From the NCBI GenBank assembly GCA_963727015.1, contig CAVSEV010000012.1, positions 62,001 through 126,000 on the forward strand: a stretch of DNA of 64,000 bases. The letters are read 5' to 3'. The notes beneath the pieces were generated by a model. The model was given only the letters and a program-made list of their open reading frames with translations. It ran no database searches and had not been told where the DNA came from. The DNA comes from DATFVJ01 sp963727015. Its GTDB lineage: Bacteria; Actinomycetota; Actinomycetes; Streptosporangiales; Streptosporangiaceae. Of the stretch, positions 8,474-16,768 are shown in pieces; the stretch's first letter is position 1; every line of letters begins with the position of its first letter. The position numbers and the translations under genes were made by a program.

Positions 8474-9679
8474 TCCTGTGGGGCTCGATTATTCGATCGC
8501 GCCTGGCCAGGCTTGCGGCTGAGATCATCGCTGGGTGATCTTCTCAGTGGGCTACCAGCTCGTACGCTGCCTGCTCGGCTGTGTGATGGTGCTGGCCCGG
8601 CGTGAGGTGTCCAAGGATGCCGAACTCCTGGTGCTCCGGCATGAGAACGCGGTGCTGCGCCGCCAGATTAGCCGGGTCCGCTACCAGCCGGGTGACCGGC
8701 TGTGGCTCGCGGCCCTGTCCCGGCTGATCCCCCGGCGCCGGTGGGGCGAGGTGTTCGCGGTGACCCCGGCCACACTACTCGCCTGGCACCGCCGCCTGGT
8801 CACACGCAAATGGGACTACACGAGCCGACGGCGTCCCGGACGACCGTCCACGACGGCGGCGATCCGCAAGCTCGTGATCCGCATGGCGACGGACAATCCG
8901 GCGTGGGGGCACCGGCGGGTGCAAGGCGAGCTCGTCAAACTCGGCCACCCGATCGCCGCCTCCACGGTGTGGCAGATCCTGCATGCAGCCGGGATTGATC
9001 CCGCACCCCGCCGCCCGGGTCCGACCTGGAAGCAGTTCCTGACCGCACAGGCCCGCGGCATCCTGGCGGCCGACTTCGTCCATGTGGACACCGTGCTGCT
9101 GCGGCGCCTCTATGCCCTGATCGTCATCGAGCACGGTACCCGCCGCGCCCACCTGGCCGGCATCACCGCGAACCCCGACGGCGCCTGGACAACGCAGGCG
9201 GCGCGTAACTTCCTGATGGACCTCGGCGCACGCGTGGCTTCTGTCAAATTCCTGATCAGAGATCGCGCAGGCCAGTTCACCGGCTCCTTCGACGCCGTAT
9301 TCCAGGCGGACGGCATCAAGGTTCTTGCCAGCCCGCCGCAGGCGCCCAGAGCGAACGCGATCTGCGAACGGATGATCGGTACCCTGCGCCGGGAGCTGTT
9401 CGACCGGCTGCTCATCGTCAGTGAGTACCACCTGCGGCGGGTGCTGGTCGAGTACCTGCGCCACTACAACGCAGCCCGGCCGCATCGCGCCCTCGGCCAG
9501 CTCGCGCCGGCTGAAGCTCACACCCGGCCGCCGGAGATCAACCTCGCCGAGCACCGGATCCGCCGAAGACAAGTCCTCAGCGGACTCACACACGAGTACC
9601 AGATCGCCGCGTGACAGCCCCCAGGCTCCTACGAGAAGGAGCAGGTCACCCCACGATCGTATATTCGAGCCCCACAGGA
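8474..9679 (+). mobile_element. Complete IS3/IS481-like insertion sequence
   Basis: About 1.2 kb with near-perfect 26-bp terminal inverted repeats. The left end starts TCCTGTGGGGCTCGATTA (8474). The right end, read inward, starts TCCTGTGGGGCTCGAATA (9679). There are two mismatches over 26 bp. The inner termini TG/CA fit IS3-type ends. No target duplication is visible. It encodes one full transposase (8535-9614), is the best-preserved member of the family stacked at 4.1-5.1 kb, and truncates the STAND-WD40 gene. Confidence 0.85.
8535..9614 (+). CDS. IS3/IS481-like DDE transposase (integrase core)
   Basis: A 359-aa intact protein beginning MIFSVGYQLVRCLLG. Residues about 20-60 form the basic N-terminal helices (KDAELLVLRHENAVLRRQIS), and about 95-165 the HTH region (RRRPGRPSTTAAIRKLVI, WGHRRVQGELVKLGH). 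The catalytic core follows: ADFVHVDTV (first Asp), FLIRDRAGQF (second Asp) and ANAICERMIGTLRREL (Glu), then HYNAARPHRALGQ. All three acidic residues are present. The gene is preceded by a hydrophobic leader-like start shared with the truncated copies upstream. It cuts and pastes the element through its CCTGTGGGG ends; activity is plausible but unproven. Confidence 0.9.
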   Translation: MIFSVGYQLVRCLLGCVMVLARREVSKDAELLVLRHENAVLRRQISRVRYQPGDRLWLAALSRLIPRRRWGEVFAVTPATLLAWHRRLVTRKWDYTSRRRPGRPSTTAAIRKLVIRMATDNPAWGHRRVQGELVKLGHPIAASTVWQILHAAGIDPAPRRPGPTWKQFLTAQARGILAADFVHVDTVLLRRLYALIVIEHGTRRAHLAGITANPDGAWTTQAARNFLMDLGARVASVKFLIRDRAGQFTGSFDAVFQADGIKVLASPPQAPRANAICERMIGTLRRELFDRLLIVSEYHLRRVLVEYLRHYNAARPHRALGQLAPAEAHTRPPEINLAEHRIRRRQVLSGLTHEYQIAA

Positions 9680-9695
9680 TTGAGGAGATGCGAAT

Positions 9696-10088
9696 ATGAG
9701 TATATGGGACGATAGCGACATCGAGGGCAAAGTTCTGACCGTCCTCACTGACGTGCACCTGGTGAGCGAGCACCACCACTTCGGGCGGCCCTACATGACG
9801 GCCTACCAGCTGGCGATCAAGCTGGACAGCCGCTACCCAGACGTCAAGGTCGCCCTCAACGTCCGGGTCGGCGGAGCCGGGACCGGCGAGAGAAATAGTC
9901 TTGCGCAATACCTGGCCAGGGAGCTTTCTCGCCGGATCAAGAGCGACCCGCACTACCCCGTGGAGGGTGCGTTCTTGTCGAACGAGGCCGTTCACCAACT
10001 GGCGTACGACGCCGCCGACGGCCAGCTCGTCACCAGCAGCCTCACGGGCAGCGGATTCGATCTGTCGCTGTTTCGCCGACGGGAATAG
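9696..10088 (+). CDS. Hypothetical protein, 130 aa
   Basis: Starts at ATG 9696 with a good ribosome site (GAGGAG, 9682-9687) lying just outside the IS right end. The product MSIWDDSDIEGKVLTVLTDV is soluble, with mixed alpha/beta composition and no signal peptide or membrane segment. RPYMTAYQLAIKL could be a short HTH-like helix pair; SLTGSGFDLSLFRR ends the chain. I do not recognise a family. Codon usage is typical high-GC actinobacterial and the frame is intact. The IS abuts its leader, so its native promoter may have been replaced by one reading out of the IS. Confidence 0.6.
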   Translation: MSIWDDSDIEGKVLTVLTDVHLVSEHHHFGRPYMTAYQLAIKLDSRYPDVKVALNVRVGGAGTGERNSLAQYLARELSRRIKSDPHYPVEGAFLSNEAVHQLAYDAADGQLVTSSLTGSGFDLSLFRRRE

Positions 10089-10142
10089 CGACGTCGCCGA
10101 AGGTCCCGAGCTAGTTCACCGACGGGCGGGGGCAGGTGTTGA

Positions 10143-12402
10143 CCCAATGCCGTGTAGAAGAGCGTGTTCGCTCTGGCGGGCTGGCAGTCGCCGGGGGCTT
10201 GGTGGCCGATCGTTTCGGTTACGTACTGTGATCGCTGACGGGTGCTGCGGGACGCCCGGCATGGCTGCTTGCGCTGGCGGTGATACCGGGCCGGCGGGTG
10301 GCTGGCGGTACTGATCACGATCTGGCAGCGGCGGCGTGTCACGCGTGGGGGCGCAGCGAAGCTCCGCTAGCAGTGGGGATTGTCGATGATCCTCACGAGC
10401 CAGGGAGCTTCGTTGCCCGGCCATTGTGACATGCCCTCAGCGCCGCCGGCCAGTGTCGCGGCTCCGCGCCGCGCTGCCGCGCCCCCGGTTGTCAGCCCCG
10501 GTCCCTGCGGGAATGCCGGCCTGGAGTTGCCCGGGCAGGCGGGGATGGTCGCCGTCCGGGTAGCGGACCTGGCCTCCCCGGCCGGGCCGGGGATGGGCGA
10601 GGACGGCCGGTCGGCGCTGGTCGCGGCCGGGGCGGGCAAGATCGCTACCGGGGACCTGGTGGTGTTCTGCAAGCCAGTGGCCATCGCCCCAGCGGTGGTG
10701 CGCCGCGACGGGCGGGTGCAGGCTCAGGGACATCCGGCTGATCACGCCCGCCTCGGCGTGGCCGAGGACAGGCTCGGCGCTCTGGCCGGCCGGCCAGACG
10801 TGATCGGCCGGATCGCGGCGGGCGTCACGCTGCAGGGCAAGGTCAAGGGCGCGGCGCGGCGGGCGATGACGCCCGCGCTGGCGATCCGGCTGGTGGTGCT
10901 GATGACGCTCATGCCGTCCGCGGACTACGCCGAGGTGATGGCAGCTGTGATCGGTGACCTGGCCGCCGTGCCGTGGCAGCGGCCCTATGCGCTGCCGACG
11001 CCGACGGTGATGTCCACCTGGCGGGAGGCCATCGGCGCGGGGCCGCTGGAAGAGCTGCGGGACCTGCTGCTGGCCGCCATCGGCGCCGCGCACCAGGCCT
11101 GTGACTACCGGGCGGTGCAGGTCGGTGACCTGGACGCCTGCTCGATCGACGGGTCGCTGACCCGGGTGCCGGACACGCCGGCGAACCGGGAAGCGTTCGG
11201 GTCGGCCGGCACCGCCGACGATTCCTCGCCCTACCCGCAGCTGCGGGAACTGCGGCTCAGCAACGCCTCCACCCGCGCCACGCTGGCCGTGGTAAGCGGG
11301 CCGTCCGGGGCCGCAGCCGACGGCGGGAGGGAGAAAGGCGAGGCGGAACAGGCCCTGCTGGACAAGGCGCTGAAAGACTACCCGGGAGTGTTCACCCCGC
11401 AGCGATTGTGGATCATGGACCGGAATTTTCCCGGCGCCCCCCGGATCCAGCGGATGCTCGCGACCGGGACGCACGTGCTGATCCGCGTCAAGAGTGACAT
11501 ACCGCTGCACCGGACCGGGGAGTTCCTGCCCGACGGCTCCTACCTGGCCAGCATCTCCGGCGGCGGCGTCACGCTCACCGTCCGCGCGATCGAGTACACA
11601 GTCAGCGTCGCCGGGGCCGACGCCCCGGAGCTGTTCGCCCTGATCACCGACCTCCTGGACCAGGAAACCTACCCGGCGGAAGTGCTCGCCGCCGCCTACC
11701 ACTGGCGGTGGATAGGGTCGGAGACCTGCCTGAAGGAAGCAAAGTCTGCGATCAACGGCGCCGGGCCGTCCACGGGTGCGATGCTCCGCTCCGCCTCCCC
11801 GGCCCTGATCGCCCAGGAGCACGCCGCCTGGATCATCGCCGTTGAGCTGGCCCGGGCCACGGCCCGCGCCGCCGCCGCGATCGCCATCCCGGCCGGCAAG
11901 GGCAAGCGCGCCGGCCAGCCGGTACACCCGCGCGAGATCTCGTTCACCGCCGCGCGCCGCGCCGTCACCACCTCAACCCAGGCCGGCGCCGCCACCGCCA
12001 GCCTGCCCGCCCAGCTGACCGAGGCGAACCGCGATGCCTACCTGGCCGGCCTGGCCCGCCGCCGCGTCGACGTCGACCGCAACCGCCACCGCGACCGGAA
12101 AACCAAGGCCCGACCCGGCTTCCCGCCGGGCGGGCCGCGCCTCCCCAGCCTCACCGCGCAAGCCCAGATCACGGTCTGCCGCCCCATCGCCGCCTGACCC
12201 CGCGGCTTTCCCCCGTCTCCATCCTGCCGCAGCCATCGCAGAACCCGCCGGCCGTGGAACCGCCCGCCGCCCGGAGCGACATCCGGGCCGCCCGCCACGC
12301 CCGCTCGCTGTCCTCACTCTCCGTCAACAACCCGGCGAACACCCGTCAGCCAGCGCCGCCGCGACTCCAACGCCCGATCACGTCGAACTACATGGCATTG
12401 GG
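10143..12402 (+). mobile_element. IS4-like insertion sequence with 6-bp target duplication
   Basis: Terminal inverted repeats CCCAATGCCGTGTAG (10143) and, on the other strand, CCCAATGCCATGTAG (ending 12402) enclose 2260 bp. Both sides are flanked by TGTTGA (10137-10142 and 12403-12408), a direct repeat expected of a target-site duplication. One intact transposase lies inside. The clean ends and duplication indicate a fairly recent insertion, next to the 3' end of an IS30 remnant. Confidence 0.8.
10380..12197 (+). CDS. IS4-family transposase
   Basis: A 605-aa frame. Two starts are close, TTG 10380 and ATG 10386; ATG is likelier. The first 110 residues are low-complexity and poorly conserved. 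The IS4 N-terminal domain follows (GVTLQGKVKGAARRAMTPAL, LMPSADYAEVM), then the DDE core: CSIDGSLTRVPDTPANREAF with the first Asp, LWIMDRNFPG with the second, and HWRWIGSETCLKEAK carrying the Glu in the YREK-like region. The basic C-terminus (RRRVDVDRNRHRDRK) may bind DNA. No frameshift is seen, so the element may be active. Confidence 0.85.
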   Translation: MSMILTSQGASLPGHCDMPSAPPASVAAPRRAAAPPVVSPGPCGNAGLELPGQAGMVAVRVADLASPAGPGMGEDGRSALVAAGAGKIATGDLVVFCKPVAIAPAVVRRDGRVQAQGHPADHARLGVAEDRLGALAGRPDVIGRIAAGVTLQGKVKGAARRAMTPALAIRLVVLMTLMPSADYAEVMAAVIGDLAAVPWQRPYALPTPTVMSTWREAIGAGPLEELRDLLLAAIGAAHQACDYRAVQVGDLDACSIDGSLTRVPDTPANREAFGSAGTADDSSPYPQLRELRLSNASTRATLAVVSGPSGAAADGGREKGEAEQALLDKALKDYPGVFTPQRLWIMDRNFPGAPRIQRMLATGTHVLIRVKSDIPLHRTGEFLPDGSYLASISGGGVTLTVRAIEYTVSVAGADAPELFALITDLLDQETYPAEVLAAAYHWRWIGSETCLKEAKSAINGAGPSTGAMLRSASPALIAQEHAAWIIAVELARATARAAAAIAIPAGKGKRAGQPVHPREISFTAARRAVTTSTQAGAATASLPAQLTEANRDAYLAGLARRRVDVDRNRHRDRKTKARPGFPPGGPRLPSLTAQAQITVCRPIAA

Positions 12403-12418
12403 TGTTGACCCGGCGGTC

Positions 12419-13473
12419 TCAACCGGTGGAAGCAATTTCGCTGAGTATCTCGGCGAACACTTCGGCTGGTGCTCTGTAACCTAGTATACGCCTCGGCCGG
12501 ATGTTAAGTGAGTGAGACACGGAATTCAGGAACACGGGATCGGAAGAAACCGGCGTCCCTTTCGGGATGTATTCCCGGACGAGCCCGTTAGTGTTCTCAT
12601 TCGTTCCCCGCTCCCACGGCGAATGAGGGTGGGCAAAATAGACATCGATGTTCGTGGCGAGGGAGAAAGCGGCGTGACCGGCCATCTCCACTCCCTGGTC
12701 CCAGGTGATCGACTTCACCAGTTCGGCCGGCAGGCCCTCGACCCGACCGATCAGGGCCGTGCGCACATGATCAGCGGTACGGCCGAACGGAAGCGGGACA
12801 ATCGCGGTGAACCGGCTCGTGCGCTCGACCAGGGTTCCCGCCGCTGTCGCCCCGTTCTTCCCCACAATGAGATCGCCCTCCCAATGCCCGGGCACCTGGC
12901 GGCCCGCTACCTCGGCGGCACGATCGTCGATGGAAGCATGCCCACGATCCGCGCACCGGGGGTCTTTTTCCGCCCGCGCGGCCTACGCTGCTCGCGGGCC
13001 GATCGCAGCTCCACGCCCAGGCGGGCCAGCTCGCCTTTCGGCAAGGCGTACATCCACGTATAAACCGCCTCGTGCGATACCACCTGCCCAGCCTGCCCGC
13101 AGGACCGGTCATACCTCAACCGGCCCGCCACCTGATCCGGCGAGAACCCGCGGCGCAAACCGGACACCACCCGGCCGCGCAGCACCGGATCAGCGTCCAT
13201 CTTCCGGGCTTTAGGGCGGCATCGCTCCTCCTCCGCCCGCGACTGCGCCCGGTGCGCCCGGTATTTCTCCCGCCCGCCATTGCGGGAGATTTCCCGGCAC
13301 ACGACCGACTCGGCACGCTCAATATGGGCCGCGATCTCCTTGTTCGTCAAGCATATCGCCAGACAGCGCGATATTTCCTCACGATCCTCAAGCGTCAGCG
13401 GCCGTCGAAGTTCCCCCAACGGACCCCTCCAACAATCATCAGGTCCGCCGAGACTCTCAGCAAAAAACATCAC
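12419..13473 (-). pseudogene. IS30-family transposase, one frameshift
   Basis: From 13473 the product contains RRPLTLEDREEISRCLA, NKEIAAHIERAESVVCREIS (HTH) and SHEAVYTWMYALPKGELARL up to GMLPS. A one-base shift near 12925 then moves the rest to a second frame: DDRAAEVAGRQVPGHWEGDL, GKNGATAAGTLVERTSRF, TWDQGVEMAGH, ERGTNENTNGLVREYIPKG and YRAPAEVFAEIL. The IS30 DDE residues are all present (EGDL Asp, WDQG Asp, ENTNG Glu). Only the shift breaks it; programmed frameshifting is not usual for IS30, so decay or a read error is likelier. Confidence 0.85.
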
Positions 13474-13863
13474 CGACAGGAAGACATCGATACCTCCGGG
13501 AAAATCACGCTCTCCCGAATAACCCGATTGCCTTCACCCCTTGTGATCAAGCCCATCTGCTGGACCTCAGCTGAGATATCGCCGATGTGGTCGGGCTGCC
13601 GATTCATATCAGGTTCATCTGCATACCGTGACGGACGAATGCCTATCGACTTAGTAGCCATACATAGTCGGCAGGGCACCTGTCCTGCGGCGCAGTGTCC
13701 CGAGAATCCGGTCGCTCTCTGTGATGGCTACGGTGCCCTCCTCGTACCGCCAGCGAAATCCTGGTGACAGCCCACACTGGACAGCGGCGAGGACCGCGCC
13801 AAGATTAAGCCGCTGAGGAGAGCCGGATGCTCAGGGAGCCTTGCCGAGGCATCCTCATGCAGT
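13474..13863. other. Gene-free stretch between IS30 and IS66 remnants
   Basis: About 390 bp in which I see no supported gene. It presumably holds the IS30 end and older host DNA. No inverted repeat matching the IS30 3' end could be identified. Confidence 0.5.
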
Positions 13864-15593
13864 CGTGTCCATTCACGGGGGTGGTCAGGTCCCCGTGACG
13901 GGCACGGGGAGCCACGGGTTGCCGAGCAGGGCGGCGTGAATCGCGTCGATGGCGGGCAAGCCGTGGTTGCGTGCGGTGGCGAGGTATGAGCGGATGCGGC
14001 AGTAGCTGGCGAGCGTGGTGGTGGTGTGCCAGTATCCGGAGACGGCCTGATGTCGCTTCGGGGCTTTTAGTGCCTGCTCCGAGGCGTTGTTCGTCCAGGG
14101 GATCTTGAGCTGGCGGGTGAACAGCCAGACTTGTTCGGCCTTGTCGTGCAGGCGTTTGGCCAGGTTGTAGCCGGGGTGGTTGCCTTTGGGCCAGTCGCGG
14201 TGCCGGTTGGTGATGATTCCCCAGCGCACCGCGTCGTCGTAGGGTTTGCGCAGCCTGGCAAGTAGCTGCGGGCCGGGTGCGGCGCGGCCGGCGGCTTTGG
14301 CCTGCTCGACGGCGGCGCTGGCTTCGCGGAGTACCTGGCGGACGTTCTCGGCCCATGCCTGCCAGTCTTTGTGCAGGTCGAGCACGCCTTGCAGGTGACG
14401 GAACAAGTGCTGGACGCATTGCCGCACGCCGGCGAGCTGCGCGTCAAACTGGTGCCAGGCGGCGTAGTCGTCGCGGACCAGGCAGCCGGTGTAGCCGTCC
14501 AGCACGCCCAGGTCCTTGATCGCCGTCTTGGACCGGGAGCCGATCACCGTCAGCCACACCAGCCGCTCGTCCGGGGTCCGCAAGGTGACCACGTGCGGGG
14601 CGCCCGGCATCACCTCGCCGTGCTCGCCGGTGTCCGGGTGCACGATGTTGACGGGGGTCTCATCGCCGCACATCACTGGTTCGGCGGCCAGCGCGGTCTT
14701 CATCGCCGCATCGAACCCGGCCGCCGCCAGCCGCTGGGCGAACCGTTCCAGGGCGCGGGCTGCGAACCCGGCTGGAGACCGGCACGCCCAGCAGCGCCTT
14801 GATCGCCGTTGCGGTCCGCTCCACCGGCACGTTGCCCTCGTTGGCCAGCAGCACCGCGGCGGCGTTCAGGTTCGGGCCGTACACCACCGCACCGGGCTGC
14901 CCGAACGGCACCGCCGCGGTCGTGGTCTTGCGGCAGCAGCCGCACCGGCGGCGCGGCAAGATCCAGCAGACCTTCTCCAGCTCGATCGGCGGGATGTCCC
15001 AGATCTGCGTCCAGCTGTTGCCCGCATCGGCGGCGCCGGTTAACTCCGCACCGCACCCTGAGCACCCGGCCGGCGGATCGGCCTGCTCGGTCCGGTCGGG
15101 GTCACGGGCCCGTTCCAGCCCTGACCCCCGGTGGCCCGGCTGCCCGCCCCGTTTGCGGTCCTTGGACCGCACCCGCTGCGAGACGCCTTCTTCCGCTTGG
15201 CCTTGGCCTCGATCGAGTCCTTCGACGGCGGGATCGAGGAATTCGTCGAATCCTTCCCCCTCTGGGCGCGCAACCTGGCCAGCTCGGCATCCAACGCCGC
15301 GATCCGTTCATCAACGGCCGCCCGTTCATCGCGGGCCGCCAGCTCAGCGGCGAACTCCGACTGTTGTGCCGCGACCGCCGCCCTCAACCCGCCGATCTCC
15401 GCGTCCTTGGCCTCTACCACCTGCCGCAACCGCGCATTGGCAGCCCGAAGCCGCTCCTCGGCCGGCGTAATCGGCGGCGTATCGGACACAAAAGACCATG
15501 ATCACCACAATGCGGTCAACGTCAAGCACCGTCGGCCACGGCGCGTCGTGCCGCCTCATCCACGCACATCAACACCACCCGTGAATGGACACG
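13864..15593 (-). mobile_element. IS66-family element with matching terminal repeats
   Basis: The terminal sequence CGTGTCCATTCACGGG starts at 13864 and its inverted copy ends at 15593. The next bases differ slightly (GGTGGT against TGGTGT). These repeats enclose 1730 bp with one degenerate tnpC-type transposase. No 8-bp duplication is visible (CATGCAGT against TGGGCGGC), so one flank was rearranged. The right end cuts directly into a TfoX-like gene. Confidence 0.8.
13885..15489 (-). pseudogene. IS66 transposase (TnpC-like), two frameshifts
   Basis: From 15489: a coiled-coil leader (RLRAANARLRQVVEAKDAEI), then KDSTNSSIPPSKDS. A shift near 15170 leads to RSKDRKRGGQPGHRG, a zinc-finger region with paired Cys (CSGCGAEL, RRRCGCC) and the helix PVERTATAIKALLGVPVS. 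A second shift near 14770 leads to the catalytic core: VMCGDETPVN, LVRDDYAAWH and IPWTNNASEQALKAPKRHQ. The acidic residues (CGDET, RDDY, ASEQ) are present. Two frameshifts make it inactive. It keeps full length otherwise, about 530 aa. Confidence 0.85.
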
Positions 15594-15862
15594 TGGGCGG
15601 CCTGTCTTTCCTGGTCAACGGCAATATGTGCTGTGGCATCACCGGTATGGCGCTGATGGTCCGGGTGGGCGCCGAAAGCCGGGAGCAGGCACTACGCGAG
15701 CCGCACGTGCAGCCGATGCTGTTCGCCGGCCGGGCTTTGTCCGGCTTTATCTGCATCGAGCCGGAAGGCTATGCAGCTGATGATGCGCTCGTCAGCTGGG
15801 TGCAGCGAGGGCTCGACTTCGTCTCCGGGCTCCCGGCCAAGCCGGTCCGCGCGAGCAGCTGA
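15594..15862 (+). pseudogene. TfoX N-terminal domain protein, 5' end removed by IS66
   Basis: Directly after the IS66 right end a plus-strand frame reads VGGLSFLVNGNMCCGITGMA, LMVRVGAESREQAL, HVQPMLFAGRALSGFICI and LVSWVQRGLDFVSGLPAKP. This is the body of the small TfoX/Sxy N-terminal domain family (typically about 110 aa; GGLSFLVNGNMCCG is diagnostic). The first about 25 residues and the start codon are missing. Solo TfoX-N proteins in actinobacteria have no settled function. The fragment cannot be translated from its own start. Confidence 0.8.
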
Positions 15863-15911
15863 CCCGTTCGGCCCCGCCAGGCAGACAGGTAAGGACAACC
15901 TACGGCCAGAC

Positions 15912-15933
15912 CCGCGCAGCAAGAACTGCGCGG
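15912..15933 (+). terminator. Hairpin downstream of the TfoX remnant
   Basis: CCGCGCAG (15912-15919), a six-base loop and CTGCGCGG (15926-15933) form a perfect 8-bp stem about 50 bp after the stop codon. No long U-run follows, as is usual in actinomycetes. Probable transcription terminator of the interrupted gene. Confidence 0.4.
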
Positions 15934-16296
15934 CCGGTCATTTGCACTCGGAGCAGCATCTGCGGACATCCACCTTCAAGCACCAGATGCATATATATAC
16001 GGGCAGCCGCTCGCCCGTTTGCACCATTACCGTGCGCCTAGAGGCACGAAATCCGCTGAATTACAGCGCACCGCCCTGCCGTTCAGTATGCTAGCTCTGG
16101 CGTGTCAGCGCGAACGTGGTGGTCTTGCTCAAGTGAACGACTTTCTGCTGAGTAATCGAATGGTGCGAGATGCTGACGACAGCATTCGGTCACCAGTCGG
16201 CAAATAGAACGTTAGCCGCGCAGCGATTCTGGCCAGTTCCTCCAGCGGCTCAGAGGGTCGTCGTTGGTAAGAGACACGGGTTGGTACCTGTAGATA
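15934..16296. other. Gene-free stretch before the EACC1 gene
   Basis: About 360 bp with locally lower GC (for example ATATATATAC near 15990). I see no supported gene. It may hold regulatory sequence or the old right flank of the TfoX locus. Confidence 0.5.
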
Positions 16297-16689
16297 TCAG
16301 GCGGAGCCAGAGTCACTAGGAGTCTGGGTTCGGACTGCCGCCTCCAGTGCGTCCCGCAGTGTTTCGACTGAGACGTCATCGCCTGATATTTCATACATTG
16401 TCGCATTTTCGGCGGTCCGCACGGTGACCTTGAGCGAGCGCTTCCGGTCCCGGCCCAGCCATATCCGCATGATCTTCACCAAGGCGGCGACGCCGCCCGA
16501 GGTCGATACGGAAACCACTAGCTCGGTCAGCGGTCCCTTAAAAGCGCCTTCAGCGGGCAGGTCACGCTGCGTAGGCCGCAGCGGCGGAACCGTCCCCAAG
16601 TCCTCGAGGAACTCGGCCAGCGCGGCCTGGGACGCCGAATGACCTGGATCGACATTGGGCAAGTGAACGTCCATGACAACCTCGGCCAT
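16297..16689 (-). CDS. EACC1-type effector-associated constant component protein
   Basis: 130 aa, ATG at 16687-16689 preceded by GGGAGGA. The sequence (MAEVVMDVHLPNVDPGHSAS, then LTELVVSVSTSGGVAALVKI, MRIWLGRDRKRSLKVTVRT, YEISGDDVSVETLRDALEAA) matches my knowledge of the EACC1 family. These are small proteins repeatedly found beside caspase, TIR, trypsin or STAND effectors in counter-invader systems of multicellular bacteria. Predicted fold: alternating strands plus an amphipathic helix (VAALVKIMRIWL). It faces the caspase fusion gene across 79 bp, so the pair probably forms one module. Its biochemical role is unknown; it may be a sensor or adaptor that holds the effector inactive. Confidence 0.75.
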   Translation of the reverse strand: MAEVVMDVHLPNVDPGHSASQAALAEFLEDLGTVPPLRPTQRDLPAEGAFKGPLTELVVSVSTSGGVAALVKIMRIWLGRDRKRSLKVTVRTAENATMYEISGDDVSVETLRDALEAAVRTQTPSDSGSA

Positions 16690-16768
16690 CGCCCGTCCTC
16701 CCCGAGCTGGGTAACATGCAGCTAAATTTCATACTAGCTATGCCGCGCCGGGCGAGCGAAGGAATGAC
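16690..16768. promoter_or_regulatory. Divergent promoter region between EACC1 and caspase fusion
   Basis: The 79-bp spacer is relatively AT-rich in its middle (AAATTTCATACTAG, 16724-16737) and must hold both promoters. GAAGGA (16758-16763) is the ribosome site for the GTG at 16769. The downstream protein carries an XRE DNA-binding domain, so this spacer is the natural place for autoregulation. That is inference; no clear operator palindrome was found. Confidence 0.5.

Noticed and set aside
12419..13473. Programmed frameshifting in the IS30 transposase
   Set aside because: No slippery heptamer is apparent at the break and IS30 elements normally use one frame; decay or read error is simpler.
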